Assembly (NCBI RefSeq): GCF_900177275.1 | Contig: NZ_FXAG01000017.1 | Span: forward strand, 1-64,000 | Reading direction: 5' to 3' | Source: Pseudogulbenkiania subflava DSM 22618 | GTDB lineage: Bacteria; Pseudomonadota; Gammaproteobacteria; Burkholderiales; Chromobacteriaceae | DNA: 64,000 nucleotides | Shown: positions 9,182-18,800 of the stretch, piece after piece | How positions within the stretch are numbered: the first letter of the stretch is position 1 | Layout of the letters: each line of letters starts with the position of its first letter | Notes under the pieces: model-generated | Databases searched by the model: none | What the model was told of the DNA's origin: nothing | What the model saw: only the letters and a program-made list of their open reading frames with translations | Translations under genes and position numbers: made by a program

Positions 9182-9727
9182 ATGCTGATTTCGATCATTT
9201 ACGACAGTGTCCACGGCCACACCGCCAAACAAGCCCAGGCCGTGGCCGAAGGCGTAGGACGCGTACCCGGTGCAGAAGCGCAACTGATTGCCGTGGCCGA
9301 CGGCCCGATCCCGTGGGAAACACTGGCCGCCAGCGACGCTATCATCTTCGGTTCGCCCACCTATAACGGCACGGTCAGCGCCCGCCTCAAGCAAGTCATG
9401 GAGGACTCCACCCGCCCGGCGTGGGTGCCGCAGACCTGGCGCAACAAGATCGCGGCCGGCTTCACCAACTCCGGCGCCCTGCACGGCGACAAGCTTAACA
9501 CCTTGATCACCATGGCGTTGTTCGCGGCCCAGCACGGCATGATCTGGGTCGGGCTCGACCTGTTCCCCGGCCGCTCGGCGGACGAACGCAACCGCATCGG
9601 CGGCTGGCTGGGCGCGATGGCGCAGTCCGACGATGTGTCGCCCGAACTGTCGCCAAGCCCTAGCGACCTGCAGACTGCCGCCTACCTCGGCCAGCGTGTC
9701 GCCGAGATCGTGCGGCAATTCAAATAA
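9182..9727 (+). CDS. Flavodoxin-family NAD(P)H-dependent oxidoreductase (WrbA-like)
   Basis: An FMN-binding flavodoxin-fold protein of 181 residues, probably a quinone or electrophile reductase in the cytoplasm. The N-terminal phosphate-binding loop reads SIIYDSVHGHTAKQAQAV (residues ~3-20). The FMN isoalloxazine loop FGSPTYNGTVSARLKQVMED (~residues 58-77) matches WrbA/flavodoxin. GGAGC precedes the start. It is first gene of a likely transcript with the CMD-like protein 10 bp downstream; a LysR gene is divergent. Whether it is a true WrbA tetramer cannot be judged. Confidence 0.85.
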   Translation: MLISIIYDSVHGHTAKQAQAVAEGVGRVPGAEAQLIAVADGPIPWETLAASDAIIFGSPTYNGTVSARLKQVMEDSTRPAWVPQTWRNKIAAGFTNSGALHGDKLNTLITMALFAAQHGMIWVGLDLFPGRSADERNRIGGWLGAMAQSDDVSPELSPSPSDLQTAAYLGQRVAEIVRQFK

Positions 9728-9737
9728 GGATTTCGTC

Positions 9738-10142
9738 ATGCCCACCCCGAATCCGCCCCGCGCCACCATCACCATGGACGATGTGCGCGCAGTGTCGCCG
9801 GCGCTGGCCCAGTTCACTCAGGACGTGATTGTCGGCCAGCTTTGGCAGCGGGCCACTCTGTCTGCGCGTGAGCGCAGCATGGTGACACTGGCCGCGCTGA
9901 TCGCGTGCAACCAGCCTCTGGGCTTGCCACACTATGTCAATCTGGCGCTCGAGCATGGCGTTGCTCCCGGCGAGATTTCCGAGATCGTCACGCACCTGGC
10001 GTTCTATGCAGGTTGGCCGAACGCCTTTTCCGCGGTGATGGCGCTCAAGGACATCTTTGCCCAGCGGGGCATCGTCTTCGACCCGTTGCCCCCGGCTGCG
10101 TTTGCACTCGCCGCGGGCACGGTTGCCGGCTTTGGCGAGTGA
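9738..10142 (+). CDS. Carboxymuconolactone decarboxylase-like (AhpD-fold) protein
   Basis: A helical protein of 134 residues of the CMD/AhpD superfamily. Family signatures are LSARERSMVTLAALIA (residues ~38-53), the HYVNLALEHGVAPGEISEIVTHLAFYAG block (~60-90) and a C-terminal helix. It lacks a CxxC peroxidase pair, so a peroxidatic AhpD activity is unlikely. The start is the ATG at 9738, preceded by AAGGA; the frame stays open upstream inside the flavodoxin gene. Such proteins are often paired with flavodoxin- or alcohol-dehydrogenase-type enzymes in LysR-controlled stress clusters. The true reaction is unknown. Confidence 0.8.
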   Translation: MPTPNPPRATITMDDVRAVSPALAQFTQDVIVGQLWQRATLSARERSMVTLAALIACNQPLGLPHYVNLALEHGVAPGEISEIVTHLAFYAGWPNAFSAVMALKDIFAQRGIVFDPLPPAAFALAAGTVAGFGE

Positions 10143-10252
10143 AAGTCCAGAGTTTTAGGCAAGCAATCCGCCGGATCCGGCTATGGGGGAACACGCGGTA
10201 CTCGGGACAATAGCGGGTATCGCAACCTCAGCCACTCAACGGAGACATCGCC

Positions 10253-11302
10253 ATGAGCAGAGCCAAAGCCTATGCCGCATTGAACGCGCACAGCGAACTC
10301 GTTCCTTATGAAATCGAGCGCCGCACCCCGGGTCCGGACGATGTGCAGATCCAGATCCTGTATTGCGGCGTGTGCCATTCCGACCTGCATACCGCGCGCA
10401 ACGAATGGCGCAACACCCTGTACCCGTCCGTGCCGGGCCACGAGATCGTCGGCCGCGTCGTCGCGGTGGGCGAGCAGGTGCGCAACTTCAAGGTCGGGGA
10501 TCTGGCTGGTGTCGGCTGCATGGTCGACAGCTGCGGCCATTGCCCGTCCTGTCACGACGGCGAGGAGCAGTTCTGCGACCACGGTTTCACCGGCACCTAC
10601 AACGGTCCGCTGCACGGCGGGGAAAACACCTACGGCGGCTACGCGCAGAGCATCGTCGTCAAGGAGTCCTTCGTCCTGCACATCCGTCATCATGAGAAGG
10701 ACCTTGCCGGTGTCGCGCCCTTGTTGTGCGCCGGCATCACCACCTATTCGCCGCTGAGTCGCTGGGGTGCGGGCCCGGGCAAGAAGGTCGGCATCGTCGG
10801 TCTGGGCGGGCTCGGCCACATGGCGGTCAAGATCGCCCATGCCATGGGTGCGCACGTGGTGCTGTTCACCACCTCGGCCGGCAAGATCGACGACGGCAAG
10901 TGCCTGGGCGCGGATGAAGTGTGCGTCTCCACCGATCCCGAGCAGATGGCGCGCCATGCCGGCCAGCTCGACTTCATCCTCAATACCGTCGCCGCGCCGC
11001 ACGCGCTGGATCCTTATGTGGAATTGCTCAAGCGCGATGGCACGATGACCCTGGTGGGGGCTCCGGCCGAGTCGCACCCGGCGCCCAACGTGTTCGGGCT
11101 GATTTTGAAGCGGCGCCGCATCGCCGGTTCGCTGATCGGCGGCATCCGCGAGACGCAGGAGATGCTGGATTTCTGCGCCGAGCACGGCATCACTTCGGAC
11201 ATCGAGCAGATTCCGATGGCCTACATCAACACCGCCTACGAGCGGATGCTGAAGAGCGATGTGCGCTACCGCTTCGTGATCGACATGGCGAGCCTGGCAT
11301 GA
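10253..11302 (+). CDS. Zinc-dependent alcohol/aldehyde dehydrogenase, YahK/cinnamyl type
   Basis: A medium-chain NADP(H)-dependent dehydrogenase of 349 residues. The catalytic zinc ligand region is YCGVCHSDLHTARNEW (Cys ~residue 40) with GHEIVGRVVAVG. The structural-zinc cysteines lie in DSCGHCPSCHDGEEQFC (~residues 93-109). The Rossmann fold shows GIVGLGGLGHMAVKIAHAMG (~residue 180). This pattern fits the YahK/cinnamyl-alcohol-dehydrogenase group, which mainly reduces aldehydes. It is translationally coupled to the MFS gene, whose ATG overlaps its TGA, suggesting detoxification of an aldehyde plus export. The upstream AhpD-fold and flavodoxin genes fit a redox-stress cluster. Confidence 0.88.
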   Translation: MSRAKAYAALNAHSELVPYEIERRTPGPDDVQIQILYCGVCHSDLHTARNEWRNTLYPSVPGHEIVGRVVAVGEQVRNFKVGDLAGVGCMVDSCGHCPSCHDGEEQFCDHGFTGTYNGPLHGGENTYGGYAQSIVVKESFVLHIRHHEKDLAGVAPLLCAGITTYSPLSRWGAGPGKKVGIVGLGGLGHMAVKIAHAMGAHVVLFTTSAGKIDDGKCLGADEVCVSTDPEQMARHAGQLDFILNTVAAPHALDPYVELLKRDGTMTLVGAPAESHPAPNVFGLILKRRRIAGSLIGGIRETQEMLDFCAEHGITSDIEQIPMAYINTAYERMLKSDVRYRFVIDMASLA

Positions 11303-12483
11303 CGGTGCTGGCGATACAGCCTGCTGTCTCGCGGCGGCAGGTGTGGAGCGCCGTCGGCTCGATGGCGCTGTGCGTGGCGATGCTGATCGCCGCGGAGTTC
11401 ATGCCGGTCAGCCTGCTGACCCCGATCGCGGCCGATCTGCACGCGACCCAGGGCATGGCGGGGCAGGCGATCTCGATCTCCGGCCTGTTTGCCGTCGTCA
11501 CCAGTCTGTTGATCGCCAGCATCGCCGGGCGCTTCAACCGCCGTCATGTGCTGATGACGCTGACTGCGATGATGCTGGCATCCCTGCTGCTGATCGCCGA
11601 GGCGACGAGCTTCACCGTGCTGATGGTGGCGCGGGCGCTGCTCGGCTGCGTGATCGGCGGCTTCTGGTCATTGGCGACGGCGACCATCATGCGCCTGGTT
11701 CCCGAGGGTGACGTCCCGAAAGCGTTGGGCCTCATGTTCATGGGCAACGCGATGGCCACCGCCTTTGCCGCGCCCATCGGCAGCTATCTGGGTGGCATCA
11801 TCGGCTGGCGCGGGGTGTTCTGGGGGCTGGCGCCCATCGTGGTCGTCAACCTGCTCTGGCAATGGGCCAGCCTGCCGTCCATGCCGCCGCGGGCGGCCAA
11901 TCCGGTCGGCAAGCTGTTTGGCCTGTTGAAGCGGCGCAATGTGGCGTTTGCCATGGTTGGCGTGATGCTGACCTTCGCCGGCGCCTTTGCCACGTTCACC
12001 TATCTGCGCCCCTTCCTGGAAGGCTACACGCGGGTGAACGTTGCCCAGCTGTCCCTGCTGCTGCTGGCCCTTGGGCTGGCCGGCTTCGTCGGCACGCATG
12101 GGGCCACGGCGCTGATCAAACGCTATCTGTATGGTTTGCTGTGGAGCTTGCCGCTGGCGCTGGCGGTCGTGACGCTGGCACTGGTCGCGCTTGGGCATTG
12201 GCTGTGGGGTGCCGCCGCCGTGCTGCTGGCCTGGGGGACGATCAATTCCGCCATCCCGGTGGCCTGGTCTACCTGGCTGTCGCAAGGCATTCGCGACGAG
12301 CCGGAGAGCGGCGGCGGGTTGATGGTGGCGGCGATTCAGCTCTCCATCATGCTGGGGGCGGAGTTCGGCGGCGTCTTGCTGGACCATCTCTCGATCACGG
12401 CACCGCTATTCGGCGGCACGGCCTTACTGGCGCTGGCCGTGCTGGTCATCGGTAAGGGCCGCCGCCTCGAGCCCCAGACCTAA
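11299..12483 (+). CDS. MFS transporter (DHA1-type, NepI/YdhP-like exporter)
   Basis: An inner-membrane permease of 394 residues with about 12 hydrophobic segments. The N-terminal MPVSLLTPIAADLH motif and the MFS motif A region IASIAGRFNRRHVLMTLT (~residues 70-87) fit the drug/sugar efflux DHA1 group. A motif-C-like segment (AFAAPIGSYLGGIIGWRGVFWGLA) follows near residue 155. Its start codon overlaps the stop of the alcohol dehydrogenase (ATGA), so the two are translationally coupled. It probably exports a metabolite or toxic compound; the substrate is unknown. It converges with the AraC regulator gene. Confidence 0.85.
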   Translation: MTVLAIQPAVSRRQVWSAVGSMALCVAMLIAAEFMPVSLLTPIAADLHATQGMAGQAISISGLFAVVTSLLIASIAGRFNRRHVLMTLTAMMLASLLLIAEATSFTVLMVARALLGCVIGGFWSLATATIMRLVPEGDVPKALGLMFMGNAMATAFAAPIGSYLGGIIGWRGVFWGLAPIVVVNLLWQWASLPSMPPRAANPVGKLFGLLKRRNVAFAMVGVMLTFAGAFATFTYLRPFLEGYTRVNVAQLSLLLLALGLAGFVGTHGATALIKRYLYGLLWSLPLALAVVTLALVALGHWLWGAAAVLLAWGTINSAIPVAWSTWLSQGIRDEPESGGGLMVAAIQLSIMLGAEFGGVLLDHLSITAPLFGGTALLALAVLVIGKGRRLEPQT

Positions 12484-12528
12484 GCATCGCCGCGAAGCAG
12501 GCGGCAAGGCCGCCTGTCCGCCGTGGCT

Positions 12529-13503
12529 TCATGCTGAAAGCGTATCGATCCGTTGCGCGTTTTCGTCGGCAGCGGCATCCACCCCCATGGCCTGGAGTAA
12601 GCCCATGATGTCGCGAGCCGGCGGCGCACCGAACATCCGGTGATATTCGCGCCCGAACTGGGATGCGCTTTCGTAGCCGACGCGGAAGGCGGTGGTCGCC
12701 GCATCCAGGCGGTCGTTGAGCATCAGCCGGCGCGCTTCGTGCAGGCGCAGTTTCTTCTGGTATTGCAGCGGGCTCATCGCCGTCAGCGCCTTGAAGTGGT
12801 GATGGAAGGTCGAGGCGCTCATTTGCACCGAGGCGGCGAGTTCTTCGACGCGCAAGGCCTGGGTGAAATTGGCCTGCAGCCAGTCGATCGCGCGCGCGAT
12901 GCGGTGGCTCTGGCTGCCGGCCGTGGAGACTTGCCACAGATGCGCGCCGAAATCGCTCATCAGCAGACGGTACAGGATCTCCCGCAAAATCAGCGGGGAG
13001 AGTACAGGGATGGTTTCCGGCTCATCGAGCAACTCGATCAGACGCAGAAACGATTTGAGAATCGCCGCGTTAGCCTGGCCGACCGCGATGCCGCGCGAGG
13101 TCGGCTGTGGGCGCGGGGGAGACAGATTGCCCTCCACCATCAGCTCGGCCATCGCCTGCAGGTCGATGGGCATCCACAGCGCCAGATAGGGCTGCTCCGG
13201 GCTCGCTGTCGTGATGTTTGCAATGGTCGGTACATTCACGGCGGTGACCAGAAGCTGGCCGGCGTGATACGAGATCGTCTCCTCCCCGAGCAATACCCGC
13301 TTGCTGCCCTGGACGATCAGCGCAATGCCGGGTTCGAAGATGCAGCGGATCGGTTCGGACGGCATTTGCAGCCGGTATAGCGTCAGCCTCTGGATGGGCG
13401 TGACGTAGGGGGCAGCATCGCTGTTCACCCAATTGGCGATGGCGGCGGCCAGTTCCTGGCGTACGGCTTCGAGCTGTTCCTGTTCGCGGGCCTGCTGTTT
13501 CAC
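12529..13503 (-). CDS. AraC-family transcriptional regulator
   Basis: A regulator of about 324 residues. The N-terminal cupin-like AraC_N domain shows [20 protein letters not shown] (~residues 58-77). The C-terminal double helix-turn-helix shows [25 protein letters not shown] and the [20 protein letters not shown] signature. The start is placed at the GTG at 13503 because AAAAGGAG lies five bases before it; a GTG two codons earlier overlaps the ribosome site. AraC_N proteins often control aldehyde- or alcohol-oxidising genes. Here it is divergent from the molybdenum hydroxylase operon across 186 bp and convergent with the alcohol dehydrogenase-MFS cluster, so either could be its target. Confidence 0.85.
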   Translation of the reverse strand: MKQQAREQEQLEAVRQELAAAIANWVNSDAAPYVTPIQRLTLYRLQMPSEPIRCIFEPGIALIVQGSKRVLLGEETISYHAGQLLVTAVNVPTIANITTASPEQPYLALWMPIDLQAMAELMVEGNLSPPRPQPTSRGIAVGQANAAILKSFLRLIELLDEPETIPVLSPLILREILYRLLMSDFGAHLWQVSTAGSQSHRIARAIDWLQANFTQALRVEELAASVQMSASTFHHHFKALTAMSPLQYQKKLRLHEARRLMLNDRLDAATTAFRVGYESASQFGREYHRMFGAPPARDIMGLLQAMGVDAAADENAQRIDTLSA

Positions 13504-13689
13504 TACCACTCCTTTTCTTCTACTGCTTTGGGCTGCTTGCGGCCATGCTACATCAGTCGTTCCGTACTATCTTTCATTCTGCATGGAGGGCGGAGGATTA
13601 GGCTAGAAAGTCACAGAATCCGACTATCTCCCGTCCGCGGACAGTCAGGACAATACCTTGAATCCATTGCATTCACTCGGAGCCCCGTC

Positions 13690-14148
13690 ATGATCACTCT
13701 CAACATAAACGGCCAGGCGATGCGTGTCGACGCCGCACCGGACACCCCACTGCTCTGGGTGCTGCGCGACACGCTGCAGATGACCGGCACCAAGTTCGGC
13801 TGTGGCATGGCGCTGTGCGGCGCCTGTACCGTACACCTCGACGGCCAGCCGATCCGCTCCTGCAGCACGCCGGTTTCCGCCGCCAAAGGCAAGAAGATCA
13901 CCACCATCGAAGGAGTGGGCCACGACCGGATCGGCCAGGCGGTGCAGCAGGCCTGGCAGCAGCTCGACGTGGTCCAGTGCGGCTATTGCCAGTCGGGCCA
14001 GATCATGAGCGCGGTGGCGCTGTTGCACAGCAACCGCAACCCGAGCGACGCCGATATCGACAATGCGATGGGCGGCAATGTGTGCCGCTGCGCCACCTAC
14101 GTGCGCATCCGCGCCGCCATCCACGAAGCAGCCAAGCTGCTGGCCTGA
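13690..14148 (+). CDS. iorA: Molybdenum hydroxylase small 2Fe-2S subunit (isoquinoline 1-oxidoreductase alpha-like)
   Basis: The iron-sulfur electron-transfer subunit of a xanthine-oxidase-family hydroxylase, 152 residues. The plant-ferredoxin-type first cluster ligands are in [15 protein letters not shown] (residues ~38-52, the fourth cysteine in RSCSTPV). The second helical domain cluster is [10 protein letters not shown] with CRCATY (~residues 98-139). It moves electrons from the molybdenum centre towards c-type cytochrome or another acceptor. The ATG at 13690 begins the conserved ITLNINGQ strand. It heads an operon with the large subunit 13 bp downstream. The exact substrate is not predictable: isoquinoline, aldehydes and N-heterocycles are all possible. 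Confidence 0.9.
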   Translation: MITLNINGQAMRVDAAPDTPLLWVLRDTLQMTGTKFGCGMALCGACTVHLDGQPIRSCSTPVSAAKGKKITTIEGVGHDRIGQAVQQAWQQLDVVQCGYCQSGQIMSAVALLHSNRNPSDADIDNAMGGNVCRCATYVRIRAAIHEAAKLLA

Positions 14149-14161
14149 CCGGGAGAACGCC

Positions 14162-16366
14162 ATGACGAGCAGCCGCATTGAAAACGAAAGCCGCCGCCGC
14201 TTCCTGCAAGGCGCAGCCGGTCTGACGCTGGCGATCTATCTGCCGGCCGCCAAGGCCGCCAGCACTGCCGCCAAGGTCGGCGCGGGCGCCCATACGGCGC
14301 CCTCCGCCTTCGAACCGAACGCCTTCCTGCGCATCGGCGAGGACAGTAGCGTCACCGTCATCTCCAAGCATCTCGAAATGGGGCAGGGCACCTACACCGG
14401 GCTCGCCACCATCGTGGCCGAGGAGCTGGACGCCGACTGGGCCCAGGTGTGGGTGGAAAGCGCACCGGCCGACGCGAAGCGCTACAACAACCTGGCCTTC
14501 GGCCCGGTGCAGGGCACCGGCGGCAGTACCGCCATCGCCAACTCGTGGGAGCAACTGCGCAAGGCCGGCGCCACAGCCCGCGCCATGCTGGTGGCGGCTG
14601 CGGCCAAGCAGTGGAACGTGCCGGCCAGCGAGATTGTCGTCGCCAACGGCGAAGTACGGCATGCCGCATCGGGCCGCAAGGCGAGCTTCGGCCAACTTGC
14701 GCGTGCCGCCGCCGAGCTGACGCCACCGGCAGAGGTGAAACTCAAGGACCCGAAGGATTTCAAGCTGATCGGACAGCGCATCCCGCGCAAGGACAACACC
14801 GACAAAACCACCGGCAAGGCAGTGTATACCCAGGACATCCACCTACCGGGCATGCTCACCGCCGTGGTGGCCCATTCGCCGCGCTTCGGTGCCAAACTGA
14901 AGTCGTTCAACGCCGCCAAGGCCAAGGCCGTCAAGGGCGTGGTGGCCGTGCTGGCCATTCCTACCGGGGTGGCGGTGCTCGCCAAGGATACCTGGAGCGC
15001 CAAGAAGGGGCGCGACGCGCTGGTGGTCGAGTGGGATGAGGGCCAGGCCTTCAAGCTCGGCTCGGAGCAGATTCTCGCCCGCTACCGGGCGCTGGCCGGC
15101 CAGCCCGGTGCCGTCGCCCGCAAGAGCGGCGATGCGGACAAGGTCATCTCGACGGCCGCGCGCACCCTGGAAGCATCCTACGATTTTCCCTACCTCGCCC
15201 ATGCGGCGATGGAGCCGATGAACTGCGTGGTGCACTGGCGCAAGACGAGTTGCGAGGTCTGGAACGGTGACCAGATGCAGAGCGTCGACCAGGCGGCGCT
15301 GGCCAAGCTGTTCGGCCTGGCGCCGGAGCAAGTGCGCATCCATACCCTGTACGCCGGCGGCAGCTTCGGCCGGCGCGCCAGCAAAAACTCGGACTACATC
15401 CTGGAGGCGGCCCACATCGCCAAGGCGTACAACGGCCGCGCGCCGGTCAAGCTGGTTTGGCTGCGCGAGGACGACATGCGCGCCGGCTATTACCGCCCGA
15501 TGTTCCACCACCGGCTGCGTGCCGGGCTGGACACGCAGGGCCGGCTAGTCGGCTGGCAGCACCGTCTGGTGGGGCAGTCCATCCTGGCCGGCTCGCCGTT
15601 CGCCGTCATGATCAAGGACGGCATCGACCCGGTCTCGGTGGAAGGCGCGGCCAACCTGCCGTATGCCGTCCCCAACATCCTGGTGGACCTGCACTCCCCG
15701 ACCGACATCGGCGTGCCGGTGCACTGGTGGCGCTCGGTCGGCTCCACCCACACCGCCTTCTCGACCGAGACCTTCCTCGACGAGCTGGCCCAGGCGGCCG
15801 GGCAGGACCCGGTGGCCTGGCGCCTGTCCATGCTGGCCGAGCACCCGCGCCATGCCGCGGTGCTCAAGCTGGTGGCGGACAAGGCCGGTTGGGGCACGCC
15901 GCTGGCCGCCGGGAAGCCGGGCGAACGGCGCGGGCGCGGTGTGGCCCTGCATGAGTCCTTCGGCACCGTGGTGGCCGAGGTGGCCGACGTCACGGTACAG
16001 CAGGACGGCAGTTTCCACGTGGACCGCGTGGTGTGCGCGGTGGACTGCGGCATCGCCATCAATCCCGATGTGGTCCGGGCGCAGGTGGAGGGCGGGGTCG
16101 GCTTCGCCCTGGCCCCGGTGCTGTACGGCGCCATCACGCTGAGCGATGGCAAGGTGGACCAGTCCAACTTCCACGACTACCCGCCGATCCGCATGGCGGA
16201 CATGCCGCGCGTCGAGGTGCATATCGTGCCCTCCGGCGCCAAACCCTCCGGCATCGGCGAACCGGGCGTGCCGCCGCTGGCGCCGGCCGTCGCCAACGCA
16301 CTGGCGGCAGCGACCGGCAAGCGCGTGCGCAAGCTGCCGATCAGCGCCGAACTGCTGAAGGCTTAG
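14162..16366 (+). CDS. iorB: Molybdenum hydroxylase large subunit (isoquinoline 1-oxidoreductase beta-like), Tat-exported
   Basis: The molybdopterin-binding catalytic subunit, 734 residues. A twin-arginine signal ([20 protein letters not shown], residues ~9-29) shows export of the folded cofactor-loaded complex to the periplasm. Two aldehyde-oxidase/xanthine-dehydrogenase domains follow: [20 protein letters not shown] (~residue 78), [20 protein letters not shown] (a/b hammerhead), [10 protein letters not shown] and the C-terminal molybdopterin loop [20 protein letters not shown], with the catalytic Glu in GIGEPG (~residue 700). This matches IorB rather than cytosolic XdhB. The operon also supplies XdhC and a cytidylyltransferase for cofactor loading. 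Confidence 0.9.
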   Translation: MTSSRIENESRRRFLQGAAGLTLAIYLPAAKAASTAAKVGAGAHTAPSAFEPNAFLRIGEDSSVTVISKHLEMGQGTYTGLATIVAEELDADWAQVWVESAPADAKRYNNLAFGPVQGTGGSTAIANSWEQLRKAGATARAMLVAAAAKQWNVPASEIVVANGEVRHAASGRKASFGQLARAAAELTPPAEVKLKDPKDFKLIGQRIPRKDNTDKTTGKAVYTQDIHLPGMLTAVVAHSPRFGAKLKSFNAAKAKAVKGVVAVLAIPTGVAVLAKDTWSAKKGRDALVVEWDEGQAFKLGSEQILARYRALAGQPGAVARKSGDADKVISTAARTLEASYDFPYLAHAAMEPMNCVVHWRKTSCEVWNGDQMQSVDQAALAKLFGLAPEQVRIHTLYAGGSFGRRASKNSDYILEAAHIAKAYNGRAPVKLVWLREDDMRAGYYRPMFHHRLRAGLDTQGRLVGWQHRLVGQSILAGSPFAVMIKDGIDPVSVEGAANLPYAVPNILVDLHSPTDIGVPVHWWRSVGSTHTAFSTETFLDELAQAAGQDPVAWRLSMLAEHPRHAAVLKLVADKAGWGTPLAAGKPGERRGRGVALHESFGTVVAEVADVTVQQDGSFHVDRVVCAVDCGIAINPDVVRAQVEGGVGFALAPVLYGAITLSDGKVDQSNFHDYPPIRMADMPRVEVHIVPSGAKPSGIGEPGVPPLAPAVANALAAATGKRVRKLPISAELLKA

Positions 16367-16368
16367 CC

Positions 16369-17373
16369 ATGAACAGTACCGACCGGCAAGTATTGGACGC
16401 GGCCTTGCGGTGGGCGGCGAACGGGTACCGCTTCGCCCTGGTGACCGTGGCCCGTACCTGGGGTTCGGCACCGCGCCCCCCGGGCTCCTGGATGGCGCTG
16501 CGTGACGACGGGCAGGTGCAGGGCTCGGTGTCCGGCGGCTGCATCGAAGCGGACCTGATCGAACGCCTGCTGCGGGAAGGCTTCGCTTCGAGCGAGCCCT
16601 ATGCGGTGAAATATGGCGTCACGCAGGACGAGGCGCGCCGCTTCGGCCTGCCCTGCGGCGGAACCATGGAACTGGTGATCGAGCCTTGGCCCGATCTTGC
16701 CGCGCTTGAAACCTTGAGTGCGGTGGTCGAGCGTGGAGAGTTGGCCCGACGCAGCGTCGTCATGGGCCAGGAGGGAAGTGCGATCACGTCAGCTTCGGCA
16801 GCGGACTCGCTGAGCTGGGATGGTCGCACGCTGAGCACCTTGCATGGCCCGGCCTGGCGCCTGCTGATCATCGGTGCCGGGCAGATTTCCAGTTACCTCG
16901 CGCAGATGGCGCAGGCGCTGGATTACCAGGTGTTCATCTGCGACCCGCGCAGCGAGTACGCGGCGGAATGGCAGGTGCCGGGCACGACGCTGCTGCCCGG
17001 CATGCCGGACGACGTGGTGCTGGAACTGAAGCCCGATCCGCACACCGCCGTGGTGGCGCTGACGCACGACCCCAAGCTGGACGACATGGCCTTGCTGGAG
17101 GCGCTCAAGGCGCCTGCCTTTTACGTCGGCGCACTGGGCTCCACCCTCAACAACCGGCGACGACGCGAACGGCTGCTTGAGCATTTCGACCTGACGGCGG
17201 ACGAGGTCGCCCGCCTGCACGGCCCGGTCGGTCTGCCGATCGGCAGCCGCACGCCGCCCGAGATCGCCCTGGCCGTGTTGGCCGAAATGACCGCGGTGCG
17301 CAATGGCGTGTGGTCGCCGGACGGCTTGCGCCCGAAACGCACCGCCGCCGAAGCCGGCTGCCGCGCCGCATGA
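16369..17373 (+). CDS. xdhC: XdhC/CoxI-family molybdenum cofactor insertion protein
   Basis: An accessory protein of 334 residues that binds and protects the molybdenum cofactor and helps its sulfuration before insertion into the hydroxylase. The N-terminal XdhC_CoxI domain holds TVARTWGSAPRPPGSWMAL and GSVSGGCIEADL (residues ~20-60), and FGLPCGGTMEL lies near residue 92. The C-terminal Rossmann-like XdhC_C domain starts LLIIGAGQISSYLAQMA (~residue 166) and includes YVGALGS and the end motif PVGLPIGSRTPPEIALAVLAE. It starts two bases after the iorB stop, and its TGA overlaps the start of the next gene, so all four genes are one transcript. Confidence 0.9.
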   Translation: MNSTDRQVLDAALRWAANGYRFALVTVARTWGSAPRPPGSWMALRDDGQVQGSVSGGCIEADLIERLLREGFASSEPYAVKYGVTQDEARRFGLPCGGTMELVIEPWPDLAALETLSAVVERGELARRSVVMGQEGSAITSASAADSLSWDGRTLSTLHGPAWRLLIIGAGQISSYLAQMAQALDYQVFICDPRSEYAAEWQVPGTTLLPGMPDDVVLELKPDPHTAVVALTHDPKLDDMALLEALKAPAFYVGALGSTLNNRRRRERLLEHFDLTADEVARLHGPVGLPIGSRTPPEIALAVLAEMTAVRNGVWSPDGLRPKRTAAEAGCRAA

Positions 17374-17984
17374 GCGCTGCGTCCATGTCTCACCCGATCG
17401 TCGGCATCCTGCTGGCGGCCGGGAGCGGCCGCCGCTTCGGCAGCGACAAGCTCTCGCACCGGCTGCTGGATGGAACGCCGATGGCGGTCGCTGCCGCCGT
17501 CCGTCTGCTGCCGGTGTGCGAACGTGTCGTGGCCGTACTGCGGCCCGGCCGGGACCAACTGGCCGCCGCGCTGAAGGCGGTAGGGTGTGACATCGTGTTT
17601 TGCCCGGAGGCCGAGGGTGGCATGGGGCACAGCCTGGCCGCTGGCGTGAGCGCCTCGGCCGAGGCGGCCGGCTGGATCGTCGCGCTGGCTGACATGCCAT
17701 TCATCGCCAGCAGCAGCCATGCCGCCGTCGCCGCCGCCCTGCAGGCCGGCGCCAGCCTGGCCGCCACGCAATACCAGGGGCGGCGCGGCCACCCGGTGGG
17801 CTTTGCCCGTGCCTGGCAGAACCAATTGACTGGACTGACCGGTGACCAAGGGGGCAAAACCCTGCTGGAACAGCACCGACAGCGGCTAACCCTGTGCCCT
17901 GTCGATGATCCTGGCGTGGTCCGGGATATCGATTATCCGCGCGACCTGATCGATGTCGCTTCGGGAACAAGCCCTCGTGAATGA
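17370..17984 (+). CDS. mocA: Molybdenum cofactor cytidylyltransferase-like NTP transferase (MocA)
   Basis: A GT-A-fold nucleotidyltransferase of 204 residues that would convert molybdopterin to the cytosine dinucleotide form used by this hydroxylase class. The nucleotide-binding signature ILLAAGSGRRFGSDKL is at residues ~11-26, metal-binding ALADMPFI at ~105, and GRRGHPVGF at ~135, all as in MocA/MobA. The ATG overlaps the xdhC TGA by four bases. It is the last gene of the iorA-iorB-xdhC-mocA operon. A second in-frame Met, six codons on, is a possible alternative start. Confidence 0.88.
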   Translation: MSAASMSHPIVGILLAAGSGRRFGSDKLSHRLLDGTPMAVAAAVRLLPVCERVVAVLRPGRDQLAAALKAVGCDIVFCPEAEGGMGHSLAAGVSASAEAAGWIVALADMPFIASSSHAAVAAALQAGASLAATQYQGRRGHPVGFARAWQNQLTGLTGDQGGKTLLEQHRQRLTLCPVDDPGVVRDIDYPRDLIDVASGTSPRE

Positions 17985-18366
17985 CTGGATCATGCCAGGC
18001 ACGTCACCGCTTTCAGGAAGGCATTTCGGCATGACGTCATTATCGCTGAAAGCGGATAACAAACAGCCAGGCCCTCTGCTCTTGGGTGGCTCCCTCTCCG
18101 TCAGCCGTTTCCTGATACCCCCCCCCCCCGTGAGTGCACACCTTGAAGCAGATACCAGAAACTGGCGGCAGCAAAGCCGGCACCTCGCACCGGACATACT
18201 GAAGAACGGAACGCCGTTACGCACCCACGGCCCGCCTCATTGCGAGGTCAAAACTTGCAAGCCCTCTTGCCGGGTAAAATGAGAAATCACATAATGACGA
18301 GACACCTTGATGTCGTGACCTTTCGCCTTCTACAAGCGAAGTCACCCCGGTTCATGACAATCCAAA

Positions 18367-18442
18367 GGGCCGATAGCTCAGCTGGGAGAGCGCTGCGTTC
18401 GCAATGCAGAGGTCGGGAGTTCGATCCTCCTTCGGTCCACCA
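18367..18442 (+). tRNA. tRNA-Ala (anticodon CGC)
   Basis: A complete 76-nt cloverleaf with encoded CCA. Acceptor GGGCCGA pairs with TCGGTCC, the D-arm is GCTCAGCTGGGAGAGC, and the anticodon stem CTGCG/TGCAG encloses the loop TTCGCAA with anticodon CGC. The T-arm reads GGGAGTTCGATCCTCCT. It reads GCG codons. The accessory region with transposon debris begins directly after it. Confidence 0.93.
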
Positions 18443-18471
18443 TTTACTATCTTGCCCCTCCTGCTATGTGA

Positions 18472-18686
18472 CCGGAAGCATAAAGTGGCCAAACGGCCAG
18501 CTTATGCTTCCGATGAGCCTTAAAGTCCATCGATTTTTCTGAGTGACCCCGGCCGGCAGAGTTTGTTCCATCACTTGAAACCCTTGCTAGACAATGGTTT
18601 CAGCCCTCCATTCGTTTGAACCCTCCACCCCATATCGCGGCCAGCTTATGGTTCCGAATCATAGTTCGTGGCCAGCTTATGCTTCC
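18472..18686. repeat. Repeat cluster, likely ends of a lost insertion sequence
   Basis: Four related units lie here. CCGGAAGCATAAAGTGGCCA is at 18472-18491. Its near-inverted partner GGCCAGCTTATGCTTCC is at 18495-18511, forming an almost perfect 40-base palindrome. Two more copies in the second orientation are at 18639-18655 (one mismatch) and 18670-18686. Multiple short repeats at element ends are known for IS21-family elements, but no transposase frame remains here, so the family is a guess. Confidence 0.6.
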
Positions 18687-18800
18687 TGCCTTGTTTTGCT
18701 TGTATTGGCGAGCCTTGACCCAGCATGACCCCCTTCTCGGAGGCTAGCCGAGATTCCCCTTTCCAGTGCAAATTGGTTGGCCGGTTTTCCGTTTCTCCGC

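Noticed and set aside
13528-13690. Upstream extension of the small molybdenum hydroxylase subunit
   Set aside because: The conserved domain starts at the ATG at 13690, and the extra codons lie in the divergent promoter region.
18119-18128. Run of ten C residues after the mocA gene
   Set aside because: A possible phase-variation tract, but it lies outside any coding frame and no promoter is evident around it.
18367-18442. tRNA-Ala as attachment site of an integrated island
   Set aside because: No duplicated 3' end of the tRNA and no integrase gene were found in the window; only the position is suggestive.
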